DNA of 64,000 nucleotides from Ruegeria sp. PrR005. GTDB taxonomy: Bacteria; Pseudomonadota; Alphaproteobacteria; Rhodobacterales; Rhodobacteraceae. Positions 43,825-52,551 of the stretch are shown piece after piece. The notes beneath the pieces are model-generated. The model ran no database searches. It had not been told where the DNA came from and saw only the letters and a program-made list of their open reading frames with translations. Positions within the stretch are counted from its first letter, which is position 1. Every line of letters begins with the position of its first letter. The stretch lies in assembly GCF_010500245.1 (NCBI RefSeq), contig NZ_JAAGOX010000022.1:1-64000 (forward strand). Reading direction: 5' to 3'. Made by a program: the position numbers and the translations under genes.

Positions 43825-44646
43825 TTATTCGGTCAGCGCTGCGACCTCCAACCGGTAGGCGGGCGCATAATCAGGCGCGCCATTCTGCGCCCGCCACAGG
43901 CAATAAGCCGCCATGCGCCAGTGGAAAAAGGGTTTCAGCGCCTGATACCGACCGGTGACCTCAGGTTCCGCGTAGGCGGCAAGGAAGGAGCGTTCTTCGG
44001 CGATGGTCAAAGCCTTGCCGCGATAGACATGCTGCATGGCGGGGGACAGGAAGATTGCGATATCCTCGGCCGGATCGCCGATCGCCGGACATTGCCAGTC
44101 GATCAGCACCACCCCGCCTGCATCCAGCAGCAAATTGCCCGGCACCGGATCGCCATGGATCAAAGATGTGCGTCCGGGAGCAATCATGCCTCCGGTCGGG
44201 CGCAATCTTTGCAGCTCAACGCACGCCTCGGCGGCGCACAAAGCCAGTATGTCTTCGGCATGGTCAAGCAGTTCGCAACTGCCATTGCGGCCGCTGGGCA
44301 GGTCTATACCCGGCTCAAGGCTGTGCAGCCTGGCCAATGCTTCTGCCGCGCGGCGCGTATTGTCTTGCCAGGGCGCGCCCGGCGCATGATCGTAAAGCGC
44401 CCAGGCCTGGTCAGCATATTTCCCGGTTGCGCGCAATCGCGGCGCAAGGCTGGTATCGGCCAGCCGTTCAAGGCAAGCCCTTTCGGACATGGGATCGTTC
44501 CGGAACAGGGGATTGTGGAAATCCGTCCTGTAGAGTTTCAACACCAGATCTCCGGCATGACCATGCAGACGCCAGACCCGGTTGGTGCGGCCACCGTACA
44601 GAATCTCGAACCGGTCGCCGACGCTGGACAGGCCGCGCGCGCGCAA
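43825..44646 (-). CDS. APH/choline-kinase-type phosphotransferase
   Basis: 273 residues from a TTG at 44646; an in-frame stop lies just upstream and there is no ATG, so the start is uncertain. The kinase-like fold is visible from RTNRVWRLHG and LVLKLYR (ATP Lys), the catalytic loop LIHGDPVPGNLLLD (Asp and Asn), and the Mg-binding IDWQCPAIGDPAEDIAIF. The group includes choline kinase and thiamine kinase. The substrate is unknown. It converges on the amine oxidoreductase gene (7-base gap). Confidence 0.82.
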   Translation of the reverse strand: MRARGLSSVGDRFEILYGGRTNRVWRLHGHAGDLVLKLYRTDFHNPLFRNDPMSERACLERLADTSLAPRLRATGKYADQAWALYDHAPGAPWQDNTRRAAEALARLHSLEPGIDLPSGRNGSCELLDHAEDILALCAAEACVELQRLRPTGGMIAPGRTSLIHGDPVPGNLLLDAGGVVLIDWQCPAIGDPAEDIAIFLSPAMQHVYRGKALTIAEERSFLAAYAEPEVTGRYQALKPFFHWRMAAYCLWRAQNGAPDYAPAYRLEVAALTE

Positions 44647-44750
44647 GTCCGCGACAATGTCTGCTGGCGGTTTCTGGTCTGGCTGGGACAGGACGGGCCT
44701 CGGTCATTTGATTGGGCCTGATTGCCCTGGGCGACGATACGGCGTCCGGT

Positions 44751-45422
44751 TTAACCATTGGCACGCACCGCTGTCACCGTCGAGGCCAAGATTGCCTGAC
44801 CGCCATCGAGGATCAAGATCACTTCGCCATCTTCGATCTGTGCTTCTGTGACGGGGTGATAAACGGCGCTTGCTTCCTCCAGCAAAAGTTCATCGCCCTG
44901 ATAGCTCTGGATTGCAAAGCTATACAAGCCTTCGGGCCGCGCGTCGCCGTTGTCGTCAAGGCCGGACCATTCGACAGGCTCGGCCGAGATCGGCACTTGG
45001 AACCGGTCGACAACCTCGCCCGAATCATCTCGGACAACGATGAAAGCCTTGTCTGCCGCTGCCAGCGGCGCGGGTGAAATCGTCACCGGCTGACCCGAAA
45101 AAAACGCTGGGGCAACGGCGCGCGCCTCTTTGCCGATCCAGCCGGACAGACGCGCCATGTCCGTTGCGCCCAGTTGCTGAACCAGCGCAACAAGGGTGTC
45201 GTTGGTCTTTGTCTGCTGCTCGACCATCGAGAACTGCGCCAGTTGCGACGCGTATTCGGAGGAGTCCAGCGGCTCCAGCGGGTTTTGGTATCGGGCCTGT
45301 GTCGTCAGCATCCGAATGAACGTGTCGAAATCCGAAACACTGCTTTTGGTTTCGTTTTGTCCTGAACGCGGTGTTTGCGTGGCGCTCTGGGTAGCGGAAT
45401 GTACTGGTGCCGTCATTGTCAA
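44751..45422 (-). CDS. flgD: Flagellar hook capping protein FlgD
   Basis: 223 residues. The N-terminal FlgD motif FDTFIRMLTTQARYQNPLEP and the SQLAQFSMVEQQTKTN stretch (residues ~32-75) are diagnostic. The central part is the FlgD Ig-like/Tudor region. It caps the growing hook and helps FlgE subunits assemble. Its start overlaps the fliK stop in ATGA, so the two hook proteins are coupled. Confidence 0.94.
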   Translation of the reverse strand: MTMTAPVHSATQSATQTPRSGQNETKSSVSDFDTFIRMLTTQARYQNPLEPLDSSEYASQLAQFSMVEQQTKTNDTLVALVQQLGATDMARLSGWIGKEARAVAPAFFSGQPVTISPAPLAAADKAFIVVRDDSGEVVDRFQVPISAEPVEWSGLDDNGDARPEGLYSFAIQSYQGDELLLEEASAVYHPVTEAQIEDGEVILILDGGQAILASTVTAVRANG

Positions 45423-47047
45423 AGCCTCATATCCAAACCGTTTGCGACGATGTGCGGACGGCTGGTTTCCTGTGCGCCAGGCACGGTTTCGGGAGTCTCG
45501 GGGGCAGCGTGGCCTTGATAGCCGGTTTGGCGCCCTTCGGTGCCATACCCGTTCTGCGACCCAGCAAAACTCAAGGTCACGTCGCTGTAGCCCATCGCGC
45601 GAAACTCGGCGGAAAGCTGGTCGATATGTCGCCTCATGAGATCCAGGGTTTCTGGCCGGTCAGCGACAATGGCCATTGTCAAACTGCCGTCGCGCAACTT
45701 GAGCGACATCTGGACCGAACCAAGTTCTTCGGGATCCAGTCGGATGTCCACTGTTCCGGCCTCGGGCGAGGCGGCGATGGCGCTGGCCATCTGGCTGGCG
45801 ATTTGCCGAGCGGTCTCTGGCGGAGCGGTGGTGGTCGCGGGAAATGGAGATGCTCCTATCGCAGGACCGGAATACAAGGTATCGCGACCGCCAAGGGCAA
45901 AATCGATTCCATGGCCAAGCTCCCCTTGCAGCAACCCGCCATCGTTTGCCGATGTCAGGGCGTTCCCGCCATCGTCCGCCGACCACAGCCCGGTGGCCAT
46001 GTCCGGTCGCCCAGGCGTACCCGATCCGGACAGCGGCGGCGTTGACGGGGCCCTGAGGATCGGGTCGGGGCCACGGCTCGGCGTATCCGGTTGGGTCGCT
46101 CTGGCTTCGGCAGGCACTGGCTCAAATGACGCGGGCGTAGAGGAAAGCTGTCTTGAAACAGGCCACTGAGGAATGTCGCGGGCATTGATCCCCGCGGCAC
46201 TTGGTGTTTTGGGCTGATTCTCTCCGTTGGCCTGCCCGACTGGCACGAGTTGTGAGGGGTTGGCCAGACCTGCCCGGTGCGCGTCACCGGAAACAGCAGC
46301 GGTCTCGGGATCGACGAAGCCTGCCCAAGTAGCTGGATTGATTGAATGTTGTAGCGCGCCGTCTCTGGCGCGACCCGGCCTCACCTCTGCCTGAAGAGGG
46401 TACAAGGCCTGTTGGGGCCGGGACATGGCTGAGATTTCGACGGCACCGCGCGGTTGGCCCGTTTCTTTCCCGGTTCCGAGTGTGTAAGGCGTTTCGAGAG
46501 CCAAGGTTTGATCGGTCGATTGATCCTGGTGCGAGCGGGCATCGGGCGGCGGCGCAGACAATGCCGCCCGTGGAAAAAGAGATTCTCCTTGCCCGTATGT
46601 CGTCGGTGCATTGGGCCAGGTGACAAGCCGATCTTCAGGGCGAACTCTGCGCCCCTCAGGCGCGGGGTCTTCCGCGTTCAGCCCGGCGGTCACGTCGACC
46701 CGCGTCCGCTCATCCTCTGGCGCGCGTGCCTTTGTTTCCACTGGCGTCAACTCAAGGTGATCTCCGACGGGCGAATCGGGAACCGTGGTATCGCCCGGCT
46801 CAACCCCGATAGTTTCGAGCCCATCATCGCGCTTAGTATCGGGGCTCCGATCGACTGGTCCGGAGGACTCTCCATCTGTTTCGGTCGTCTTGCCCTGGCT
46901 TGCCGGGACCGCATCCTGCAAAGAATAAATTCCCAGAAAATCCACAGCCAGAGCGGTGCCATTCGGGCGGGTCAACGCCGCGCCCGGTCCGGTCGTCTGG
47001 CTGCTCCCGGTCGACGAGAAAAGCTGGGAGAAGGTCGATAATTTCAT
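45419..47047 (-). CDS. fliK: Flagellar hook-length control protein FliK
   Basis: 542 residues. The first ~400 are low-complexity and rich in Pro, Gly, Thr and Gln, as in FliK rulers. The C-terminal Flg_hook domain (~425-500) contains VDIRLDPEELGSVQMSLKL, followed by RRHIDQLSAEFRAMGYSDV. It is secreted during hook growth and switches the export gate through FlhB. The start codon (47047) faces the flgJ-type gene across a 107-base intergenic region carrying a CtrA-like site. Assignment rests on the C-terminal domain and the flgD neighbour. Confidence 0.9.
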   Translation of the reverse strand: MKLSTFSQLFSSTGSSQTTGPGAALTRPNGTALAVDFLGIYSLQDAVPASQGKTTETDGESSGPVDRSPDTKRDDGLETIGVEPGDTTVPDSPVGDHLELTPVETKARAPEDERTRVDVTAGLNAEDPAPEGRRVRPEDRLVTWPNAPTTYGQGESLFPRAALSAPPPDARSHQDQSTDQTLALETPYTLGTGKETGQPRGAVEISAMSRPQQALYPLQAEVRPGRARDGALQHSINPATWAGFVDPETAAVSGDAHRAGLANPSQLVPVGQANGENQPKTPSAAGINARDIPQWPVSRQLSSTPASFEPVPAEARATQPDTPSRGPDPILRAPSTPPLSGSGTPGRPDMATGLWSADDGGNALTSANDGGLLQGELGHGIDFALGGRDTLYSGPAIGASPFPATTTAPPETARQIASQMASAIAASPEAGTVDIRLDPEELGSVQMSLKLRDGSLTMAIVADRPETLDLMRRHIDQLSAEFRAMGYSDVTLSFAGSQNGYGTEGRQTGYQGHAAPETPETVPGAQETSRPHIVANGLDMRL

Positions 47048-47090
47048 GCGAAACCCGTTTGCTGCCTTGTGGATCTTTGCGGCAATTCGG

Positions 47091-47105
47091 TTACGTTTTT
47101 TTTAA
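47091..47105. promoter_or_regulatory. CtrA-like binding site between fliK and flgJ-type gene
   Basis: TTAC-N7-TTAA differs from the CtrA full site TTAA-N7-TTAA in one base and is followed by CC. It sits 44 bases from the fliK start and 50 bases from the rod-protein start. CtrA activates flagellar genes in roseobacters, so control of both divergent operons is plausible. Confidence 0.45.
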
Positions 47106-47154
47106 CCGCTTTTCGGTCTGATCGGGAAAGTTCGAAACAATTTCGAGGTTCCCC

Positions 47155-47439
47155 ATGGAAATTCCTCACATATCACGGCCGCCAGTCGCGGTTTCTCAGG
47201 ACGCCGCAACATCGCCCCTGCGAGAGGCGGCCGTTCGGCTCGAGGCGACCTTTCTTGCCGAAATGCTCAAGGCTGCTGGTCTGGGGCAGACACGCGATGA
47301 ATTTGGTGGTGGTCCGGGGGAGGACCAGTTCGCCACCTTCCTGGTCCAACGACAGGCCGAACACATAGCCCGGGCGGGCGGGATTGGTCTGGCTGAAACC
47401 TTTTTCAATGCCCTGAAGGATACCCAAAATGGAACATGA
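47155..47439 (+). CDS. Rod-binding protein, FlgJ N-terminal type
   Basis: 94 residues corresponding to the Rod-binding domain only: REAAVRLEATFLAEMLKAAG at residues ~22-41 and a C-terminal GGIGLAETFFNAL. The muramidase domain of enterobacterial FlgJ is absent, as is usual in alphaproteobacteria, where a separate hydrolase opens the wall. It caps or scaffolds the flagellar rod. Its end overlaps the next gene by 11 bases. Confidence 0.88.
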   Translation: MEIPHISRPPVAVSQDAATSPLREAAVRLEATFLAEMLKAAGLGQTRDEFGGGPGEDQFATFLVQRQAEHIARAGGIGLAETFFNALKDTQNGT

Positions 47440-47788
47440 CACCCTTAGCGAGCTGCTTGCGTCGCTCGACAAACTGCTTGATTTGGAACGGACCGCGCTT
47501 GTCAGTGGCGAGCTGGATCAGCTTGGCCCCATGACGGACGAGAAAGAAAGGCTGGTCGCGCAGATCAATGCATCCGTCGACCTGACGCCCGAGCAACTGG
47601 AGCCGCTGCACAGGAAGGTGACCCGCAACCAGGCGCTGTTGAACAGCGCTTTGGATGGGATTCGTTCGGTTGCGAACCGGATGGCCGAGTTGCGCCGGGT
47701 GCGCCAGGGGCTCGAAACCTATGACAGCGCCGGCCAGAAGCACCGGTTCAGCGCCACACGCAGTTCGCAACTGGAGAAACGGGCCTGA
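47429..47788 (+). CDS. FlgN-like flagellar export chaperone
   Basis: 119 residues, predicted almost wholly alpha-helical: LSELLASLDKLLDLERTALV, then LDQLGPMTDEKERLVAQI, and a second long helix to ~105. Length, helical hairpin and position fit FlgN, which keeps FlgK and FlgL soluble before export, although sequence identity in this family is low. It is translationally linked to the rod-binding gene by an 11-base overlap. Confidence 0.7.
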   Translation: MEHDTLSELLASLDKLLDLERTALVSGELDQLGPMTDEKERLVAQINASVDLTPEQLEPLHRKVTRNQALLNSALDGIRSVANRMAELRRVRQGLETYDSAGQKHRFSATRSSQLEKRA

Positions 47789-47963
47789 GGTGGAATTGAG
47801 TCAAATTCGCCGAATGGGACGGCGGCGTTTTAGCGATCCATTAGGAGATCGGGGGCAATGGTGGCCTCGCACCTCGGAATGAGTGTGGCGCGAGACCGGA
47901 TCCCGGACTTTCGCACTCGTCAGAAAGACGTTTCCGAACGCCTGAACGGGCGGATGCAAACCC

Positions 47964-47976
47964 GGGCCAAAGGCCC
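47964..47976 (+). promoter_or_regulatory. Hairpin in the flagellin 5' leader
   Basis: GGGCC-AAA-GGCCC lies 22 bases before the flagellin start and just upstream of its AAAGGA ribosome site. In Caulobacter, FlbT acts on the flagellin 5' leader. Since flbT is encoded two genes downstream, this is a candidate target. Confidence 0.35.
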
Positions 47977-47997
47977 ACAAGATCAAAGGATGATGCT

Positions 47998-49224
47998 ATG
48001 TCCAGCATTCTGACGAACAATGGCGCCATGGTTGCGCTGCAAACCCTCAAGTCGGTCAACATGAACCTGGGTCAGACCCAGAACGCCATCTCGACCGGCA
48101 AGAACGTGGCCACCGCCAAGGACAACTCGGCCGTCTGGGCCATCTCGAAAGTGATGGAATCCGACGTCAAGGGGTTCAAGGCGATCAAGGACAGCCTGAG
48201 CCTGGGTGAATCGACCGTCGCCGTGGCCCGCAACGCGGCCGAAACCGTGACCGACCTGCTGACCCAGATGAAGGGCAAGATCGTTGCGGCGCAGGAGGAC
48301 AACGTCGATCGCAACAAGATCAACGCCGACGTCACCGCTCTGAAAGACCAGATTGCGGCCGTTGTGGGCGCCGCCCAGTTCAACGGGCTGAACCTGGTTG
48401 ACGGGACTGCCGCGTCGGCATCGGTCCTGGCCTCGCTCGACCGTGACAATGCGGGCAATGTGACCGCCTCTTCGATCACCGTGGCCGGTCAGAACCTTTC
48501 CACCGGCGGCTATACCGCCAAGGCAGTGTTTGACGCCACCAACACCGATGGTGTGTCGGCGGACGGTCAGGACACGTTCGGCTTCTCGCTGGACGCCAAT
48601 GGCGGCACCGACGATAACGGCCAGATCGAGTTCGAAGCGCTTGCTACCGCCGCCTATGCGGCAGGCGACAGCTTCACGCTGCGTCTGGGTGATACCGAGG
48701 TGAGCTATACGGTGACCGCCGAAGATATCGCCTCGACCTCGGCGGCAGATGTGATCGCTGTCGGCATGAAAGCGGCGATCGAGGCCTCCGGTGCCAACGT
48801 GACTGTCGACTACAACGCGGCAAACTCGGGTCGGCTGGTGATCACCAATGGCGGGACCGACAGTCTGCAAGTGTCGGGCCAGTTCTCCAACGCCAACGCT
48901 GGCGGTCTGGGCGCGCTGGCTGCGATCGACGTGTCGAACTCGGCAGGTGCGGCAGCGGCTCTGGGCTCGATCGAAACCCTGATCGATACCTCCATCGACG
49001 CAGCCGCGGCCTTTGGTTCGGTCCAGGGGCGGATCGAGACCCAGAAGACCTTCATCTCGAACCTGACCGACTCGCTGAAGTCGGGCATCGGTTCGATGGT
49101 GGATGCGGATATGGAAGAGACCTCGGCGCGCTTGCAGGCGCTTCAGGTCCAGCAGCAGCTGGCGGTTCAGTCGCTGTCCATCGCCAACCAGGCGCCGCAG
49201 TCGATCCTGTCGCTGTTCCGCTAA
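47998..49224 (+). CDS. fliC: Flagellin
   Basis: 408 residues. The conserved D0/D1 N-terminus covers residues 1-135 (SSILTNNGAMVALQTLKSVN; AISTGKNVATAKDNSAVWAI), and the C-terminus from ~330 ends in QSLSIANQAPQSILSLFR. The middle ~190 residues are the variable surface domain, rich in Ala, Asp, Gly and Thr, with no cysteine. It polymerises as the filament. A 209-base leader with a hairpin precedes it and a GC hairpin follows; flaF and flbT, which time and limit its synthesis, come next. Confidence 0.96.
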   Translation: MSSILTNNGAMVALQTLKSVNMNLGQTQNAISTGKNVATAKDNSAVWAISKVMESDVKGFKAIKDSLSLGESTVAVARNAAETVTDLLTQMKGKIVAAQEDNVDRNKINADVTALKDQIAAVVGAAQFNGLNLVDGTAASASVLASLDRDNAGNVTASSITVAGQNLSTGGYTAKAVFDATNTDGVSADGQDTFGFSLDANGGTDDNGQIEFEALATAAYAAGDSFTLRLGDTEVSYTVTAEDIASTSAADVIAVGMKAAIEASGANVTVDYNAANSGRLVITNGGTDSLQVSGQFSNANAGGLGALAAIDVSNSAGAAAALGSIETLIDTSIDAAAAFGSVQGRIETQKTFISNLTDSLKSGIGSMVDADMEETSARLQALQVQQQLAVQSLSIANQAPQSILSLFR

Positions 49225-49231
49225 GCGTTCC

Positions 49232-49255
49232 GGCCGGGGCAGTCTTGCCCCGGCC
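49232..49255 (+). terminator. GC hairpin after flagellin
   Basis: GGCCGGGGCA-GTCT-TGCCCCGGCC is a perfect 10-bp stem, 7 bases after the flagellin stop, without a strong T run. It probably protects the abundant flagellin mRNA and reduces read-through into flaF. Confidence 0.65.
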
Positions 49256-49291
49256 TCCCTCGCCGATATTTCCCAACAGTAAGGACATCAC

Positions 49292-49669
49292 GTGAACGCG
49301 CTTCTTCAGGCACGCCAGGCCTATTCGGCCGCTTCCGCACCGATTCGGACGCCGCGGAACATGGAATACGAGGTTCTGTCCAGAATCACCCACCGCATGC
49401 ACGACGCGGCCCAGCGCGGCAACGCCGGGTTTGGGGCCCTGGTCGAAGCCCTGCACGAAAACAACCGTCTGTGGGGCGTCCTGGCCGCCGACGTGGCTGA
49501 CAGCGCCAACAGCCTGCCTGCCGATCTGCGGGGGCGGTTGTTCTACCTGGCCGAATTCACTCAGGTCCACACCAGCAGGATCCTTCGCCGCGAAGCGTCC
49601 GTTCGGCCGCTTCTGGAAATCAACACGGCCGTTTTGCGCGGCCTTCGCAACGGAGGGTCGGCGGCATGA
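49292..49669 (+). CDS. flaF: Flagellar biosynthesis regulator FlaF
   Basis: 125 residues from a GTG start at 49292, with TAAGGA upstream. FlaF of alphaproteobacteria is needed for flagellin translation and secretion, opposing FlbT. The family pattern is visible in LLQARQAYSAASAPIRTPRN, and in the ARITHRM-like segment SRITHRMHDAAQRG. Its stop overlaps the flbT start as ATGA. Confidence 0.9.
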   Translation: MNALLQARQAYSAASAPIRTPRNMEYEVLSRITHRMHDAAQRGNAGFGALVEALHENNRLWGVLAADVADSANSLPADLRGRLFYLAEFTQVHTSRILRREASVRPLLEINTAVLRGLRNGGSAA

Positions 49670-50070
49670 GCGGCCTTGTCCTGAAACTCGCTCCCAAGGA
49701 ACGGGTGCTGATCAACGGAGCGGTGATCGAAAACGGAGATCGTCGTGGCAGGTTGTCGATCATGACACCCGACGCGAACATCTTGCGCCTGCGCGATGCC
49801 ATCCACCCCGAGGAAGCGACGACCCCGGTACGCCGTGTCTGTTATGCGGCCCAGCTTATCCTGTCGGGCGATAGTGACCCATCCGCCGCCAAACTGTCGC
49901 TTTTGCGGCGCATAGAAGAGCTGAGCCAGGTCTTCACAGACCGGGACAGCCGCAAACTTCTGTCCGAGGCGACCGAAGCCCTGGTGGCGGAACACTACTA
50001 CAAGTGCCTCAAGGCGCTGCGCGGTCTGTTGCCGCGAGAGGAGCGCATTCTGGCGCTGCGCCCGCAATGA
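49666..50070 (+). CDS. flbT: Flagellin post-transcriptional repressor FlbT
   Basis: 134 residues. GLVLKLAPKERVLINGAVIE at the start and ATTPVRRVCYAAQLILSG near residue 50 are FlbT signatures. FlbT promotes decay of flagellin mRNA until the hook is complete. It is coupled to flaF and to the DUF1217 gene by ATGA overlaps. Confidence 0.93.
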   Translation: MSGLVLKLAPKERVLINGAVIENGDRRGRLSIMTPDANILRLRDAIHPEEATTPVRRVCYAAQLILSGDSDPSAAKLSLLRRIEELSQVFTDRDSRKLLSEATEALVAEHYYKCLKALRGLLPREERILALRPQ

Positions 50071-50867
50071 GCTTTCAGCCCGTTCTTGTTTCGAACGGGA
50101 TCGCGGGTTGGCGGTTCCTGCAACGGACATATGACAGTCAGTTACAGAGCTTCTCGAAATCCGCCGCGAGAAACCGAGAGGCCGATTATTTCACGGATAA
50201 GATCGGTACCGTCAAAAGCGCCGAGGATCTCGTGTCTGACAGGCGCCTTCTGCAAGTGGCGCTCGGGGCGTTCGGGCTTCAGGACGACATCAACAATACC
50301 TATTTTGTCCGCAAGATCCTGGAGGATGGAACCACCTCGCCGGATGCGCTGGCCAACAAGCTGTCGGACAAGCGTTACCGCGAATTTTCCAAGGCGTTCG
50401 GTCTGGGTCCGGGCGAGATCCGCACCACCGGGCTGGTGACCTTCATGGAAGATATCGTTGCTCGCCACGAAGCTGCCGGTTTCGAGACGGCGATCGGCAC
50501 CCAGGACGAAAGCCTGCGCATCGCGCTTTATGCGCAGCATGAACTAAAGGCTCTGGCCGAAGATCGCTCGGGCGAGAACGCGAAATGGTTCTCCCTGATG
50601 GGTGTTCCACCGCTCAGGCAGATGATGGAGACCGCGCTGGGCCTGCCGTCGGGACTGGGGCGGATCGACATCGACCAGCAGCTTGAGATTTTCAAGGACA
50701 AGCTGCAAGAACTGACCGGTTCGGATTCGATCTCTCAGTTCACCGACCCCGAAACGGTGGAAAAGATCACGATCGCCTATCTGGCGCGGGCACAGATCAA
50801 CAGCCAGGTCATCGGAACCTCGGCCGCGCAAAATGCGCTGACCCTTCTGGGTGCCGCGTTCCGCTGA
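50067..50867 (+). CDS. DUF1217 flagellar-cluster protein
   Basis: 266 residues from ATG 50067. The repeated pattern of DUF1217 is present: YFTDKIGTVKSAEDLVSDRR, LLQVALGAFGL and NKLSDKRYREFSKAFGLG. The family is found almost only in alphaproteobacterial flagellar loci and its role is not defined. Overlap with flbT places it in the flagellin operon. There is no signal peptide or membrane segment. Confidence 0.88.
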   Translation: MSFQPVLVSNGIAGWRFLQRTYDSQLQSFSKSAARNREADYFTDKIGTVKSAEDLVSDRRLLQVALGAFGLQDDINNTYFVRKILEDGTTSPDALANKLSDKRYREFSKAFGLGPGEIRTTGLVTFMEDIVARHEAAGFETAIGTQDESLRIALYAQHELKALAEDRSGENAKWFSLMGVPPLRQMMETALGLPSGLGRIDIDQQLEIFKDKLQELTGSDSISQFTDPETVEKITIAYLARAQINSQVIGTSAAQNALTLLGAAFR

Positions 50868-50916
50868 GGCATGGCGGTCGCTCCGGCAGGCGCCCGGATC
50901 GGTTCCCCGAACATGT

Positions 50917-52458
50917 TCAGGCGGCAATCGCGTAACAGCTGACCGGATCGGTCACGTTGTGAAGCGTCACGGCGCCCAGGGACAGGCAATCGCCGCAGAC
51001 CGGGCGAATGTCCTCTGACACCACGATCCGATGCTGTGCAGATTTTCCGTAGTCGCCCAGACGGGCGGCCACATTGGCCGCCTGGCCGATCACGGTGAAA
51101 TCCAGCCGTTCGCGAGATCCGACATTGCCATAGGTCACCCGGCCATAGGCAATCCCGATGGCGCAGTCGAGCGTCGGCGCCCCGTCGGTGCCTTGGTCCA
51201 GGGTCGACACGATGCGGGTCGCGGCGTCCAGAGCGTTTCGTTGCGCGGTCTCGGCCGTCGTGGCATTTGGAAACACCGCCAGTACCGCGTCGCCGATGAA
51301 CTTCAAAACCTCACCGTCATGTGCATGCACGATGTCCGACACGGTTTCAAAAAAGCGGTTCAGCAGGGCGATGTATCGGGCGCGACCCATCTGCTCCTCC
51401 AGCCGGGTCGAGCCGCGCAGGTCGCAGAACATGATGGCGGCATCGATATCGTCGCCGTCGCCGCGCCGGATATCGCCGCCCAGCACCCGCGCGCCGGTGC
51501 GCTTGCCGACATAGGTTTCCAGCAGCGCGCGGGCATTCTCGGCTTGGGTGAACACCTCGTAATAGCGCCCGATCACCGCCGTGCATTCGAACACCAGGCC
51601 GAGGTTCGCGGTGGTGAACCCGTCTGGGTGATCGCAAGTCAGGGTCAGGACATTTGTGCGGCCATCCGAAAACGGCATCGGCATGGCGACGTAATCTGTC
51701 GCCCCCCGTGCCCTGAGGTCTTCCATAATCGGAAAGCTGTTTTCGGGAGTGTCATCGTTCAACCGTTGACGCACGCCGCCCAAACCGTTCGAGACATGCC
51801 GCAGCGGGCTGTTCTGATAGGCGGGATTGTCGTGCAGTTCGTATGTCGGGGCAAAGGTCGAAATCTCGGTCTTGCCCTTTTCCCAGATGTAATGTTTGCC
51901 GGCGATCAACGGGTGCAAGGACCAGACCATCACGCCCAGGCGGGACACGGCAATGCCGTGTTCCAGCATCTTTTCGGCCAGCGCCAGGGTGAATGCCTCG
52001 GGGCTGCGGATTTGGGACGCCCTGCGCATCAGCCAATCCACCAGCGGTCCGCTGATATGGCCGGGATCGCCCTCGCTCAGCTCGTTCTCGCCCAGGTCCA
52101 TCCGCGTGTAGGCACCGGGCATAAAACCGACATGGCCGCGAATGCCCTCGCTTTCCGGCAGGGGGTTTTCATAGGCCCAGACCGCGTTTTCCACGCGCTC
52201 GTCCTCCAGCAGCAGATCCTGGTAACTGGCGGTGCCCTTGAAGGGACAAAAGGTCTGCAATTCGGATCGGTCGCCAAGGCGCACCAGGACATCTTCGCGT
52301 GGCACGTAGACGGTTGGCGAAAGCCGGGTTTCGTACATCACCCTTGCACGGGATGTCACGGCCAGCAGGGTGCTGCCGCGGTATATCTCGACACGGCCCT
52401 TGAGCGGTTCGGTCCGGATGCCGTAACCTTGGCCCAGCGACGTGGCATGGACGTTCAT
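50917..52458 (-). CDS. DUF427-nucleotide cyclase (class III) fusion protein
   Basis: 513 residues from ATG 52458. Residues ~20-115 form a DUF427 domain: RVEIYRGSTLLAVTSRARVM, the TVYVPREDVLVRL segment, TFCPFKGTASYQDL and VWAYENPLPESEGIRGHVGF. Residues ~130-310 are a soluble region with an imperfect GAF-like look. The cyclase domain (~345-510) has AAIMFCDLRGSTRLEEQMG and LKFIGDAVLAVFPNAT (metal Asp residues), plus DFTVIGQAANVAARL. No membrane segment, so it should be cytoplasmic. DUF427 joined to a cyclase is unusual; the sensory input is unknown. It converges on the DUF1217 gene. Confidence 0.85.
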   Translation of the reverse strand: MNVHATSLGQGYGIRTEPLKGRVEIYRGSTLLAVTSRARVMYETRLSPTVYVPREDVLVRLGDRSELQTFCPFKGTASYQDLLLEDERVENAVWAYENPLPESEGIRGHVGFMPGAYTRMDLGENELSEGDPGHISGPLVDWLMRRASQIRSPEAFTLALAEKMLEHGIAVSRLGVMVWSLHPLIAGKHYIWEKGKTEISTFAPTYELHDNPAYQNSPLRHVSNGLGGVRQRLNDDTPENSFPIMEDLRARGATDYVAMPMPFSDGRTNVLTLTCDHPDGFTTANLGLVFECTAVIGRYYEVFTQAENARALLETYVGKRTGARVLGGDIRRGDGDDIDAAIMFCDLRGSTRLEEQMGRARYIALLNRFFETVSDIVHAHDGEVLKFIGDAVLAVFPNATTAETAQRNALDAATRIVSTLDQGTDGAPTLDCAIGIAYGRVTYGNVGSRERLDFTVIGQAANVAARLGDYGKSAQHRIVVSEDIRPVCGDCLSLGAVTLHNVTDPVSCYAIAA

Positions 52459-52551
52459 GAGCGGACTCCTTTTTGCCCATCCTATCAAAGGATGGGCGGG
52501 CAGGATCCCGAATCCAAGGGCACGCGCGGGGATTTTACCGGTGGTTGGCGG

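Noticed and set aside
47789-47997. Sigma-28 promoter upstream of flagellin
   Set aside because: A GCCGAAT-like -10 is present near 47808, but no TAAA -35 at the right spacing, so I do not call it.
51031-52551. Long N-terminal extension of the 92-residue exported protein frame
   Set aside because: The extension is antisense to the DUF427-cyclase gene; only the part from 52552 has a signal peptide and lies outside that gene.
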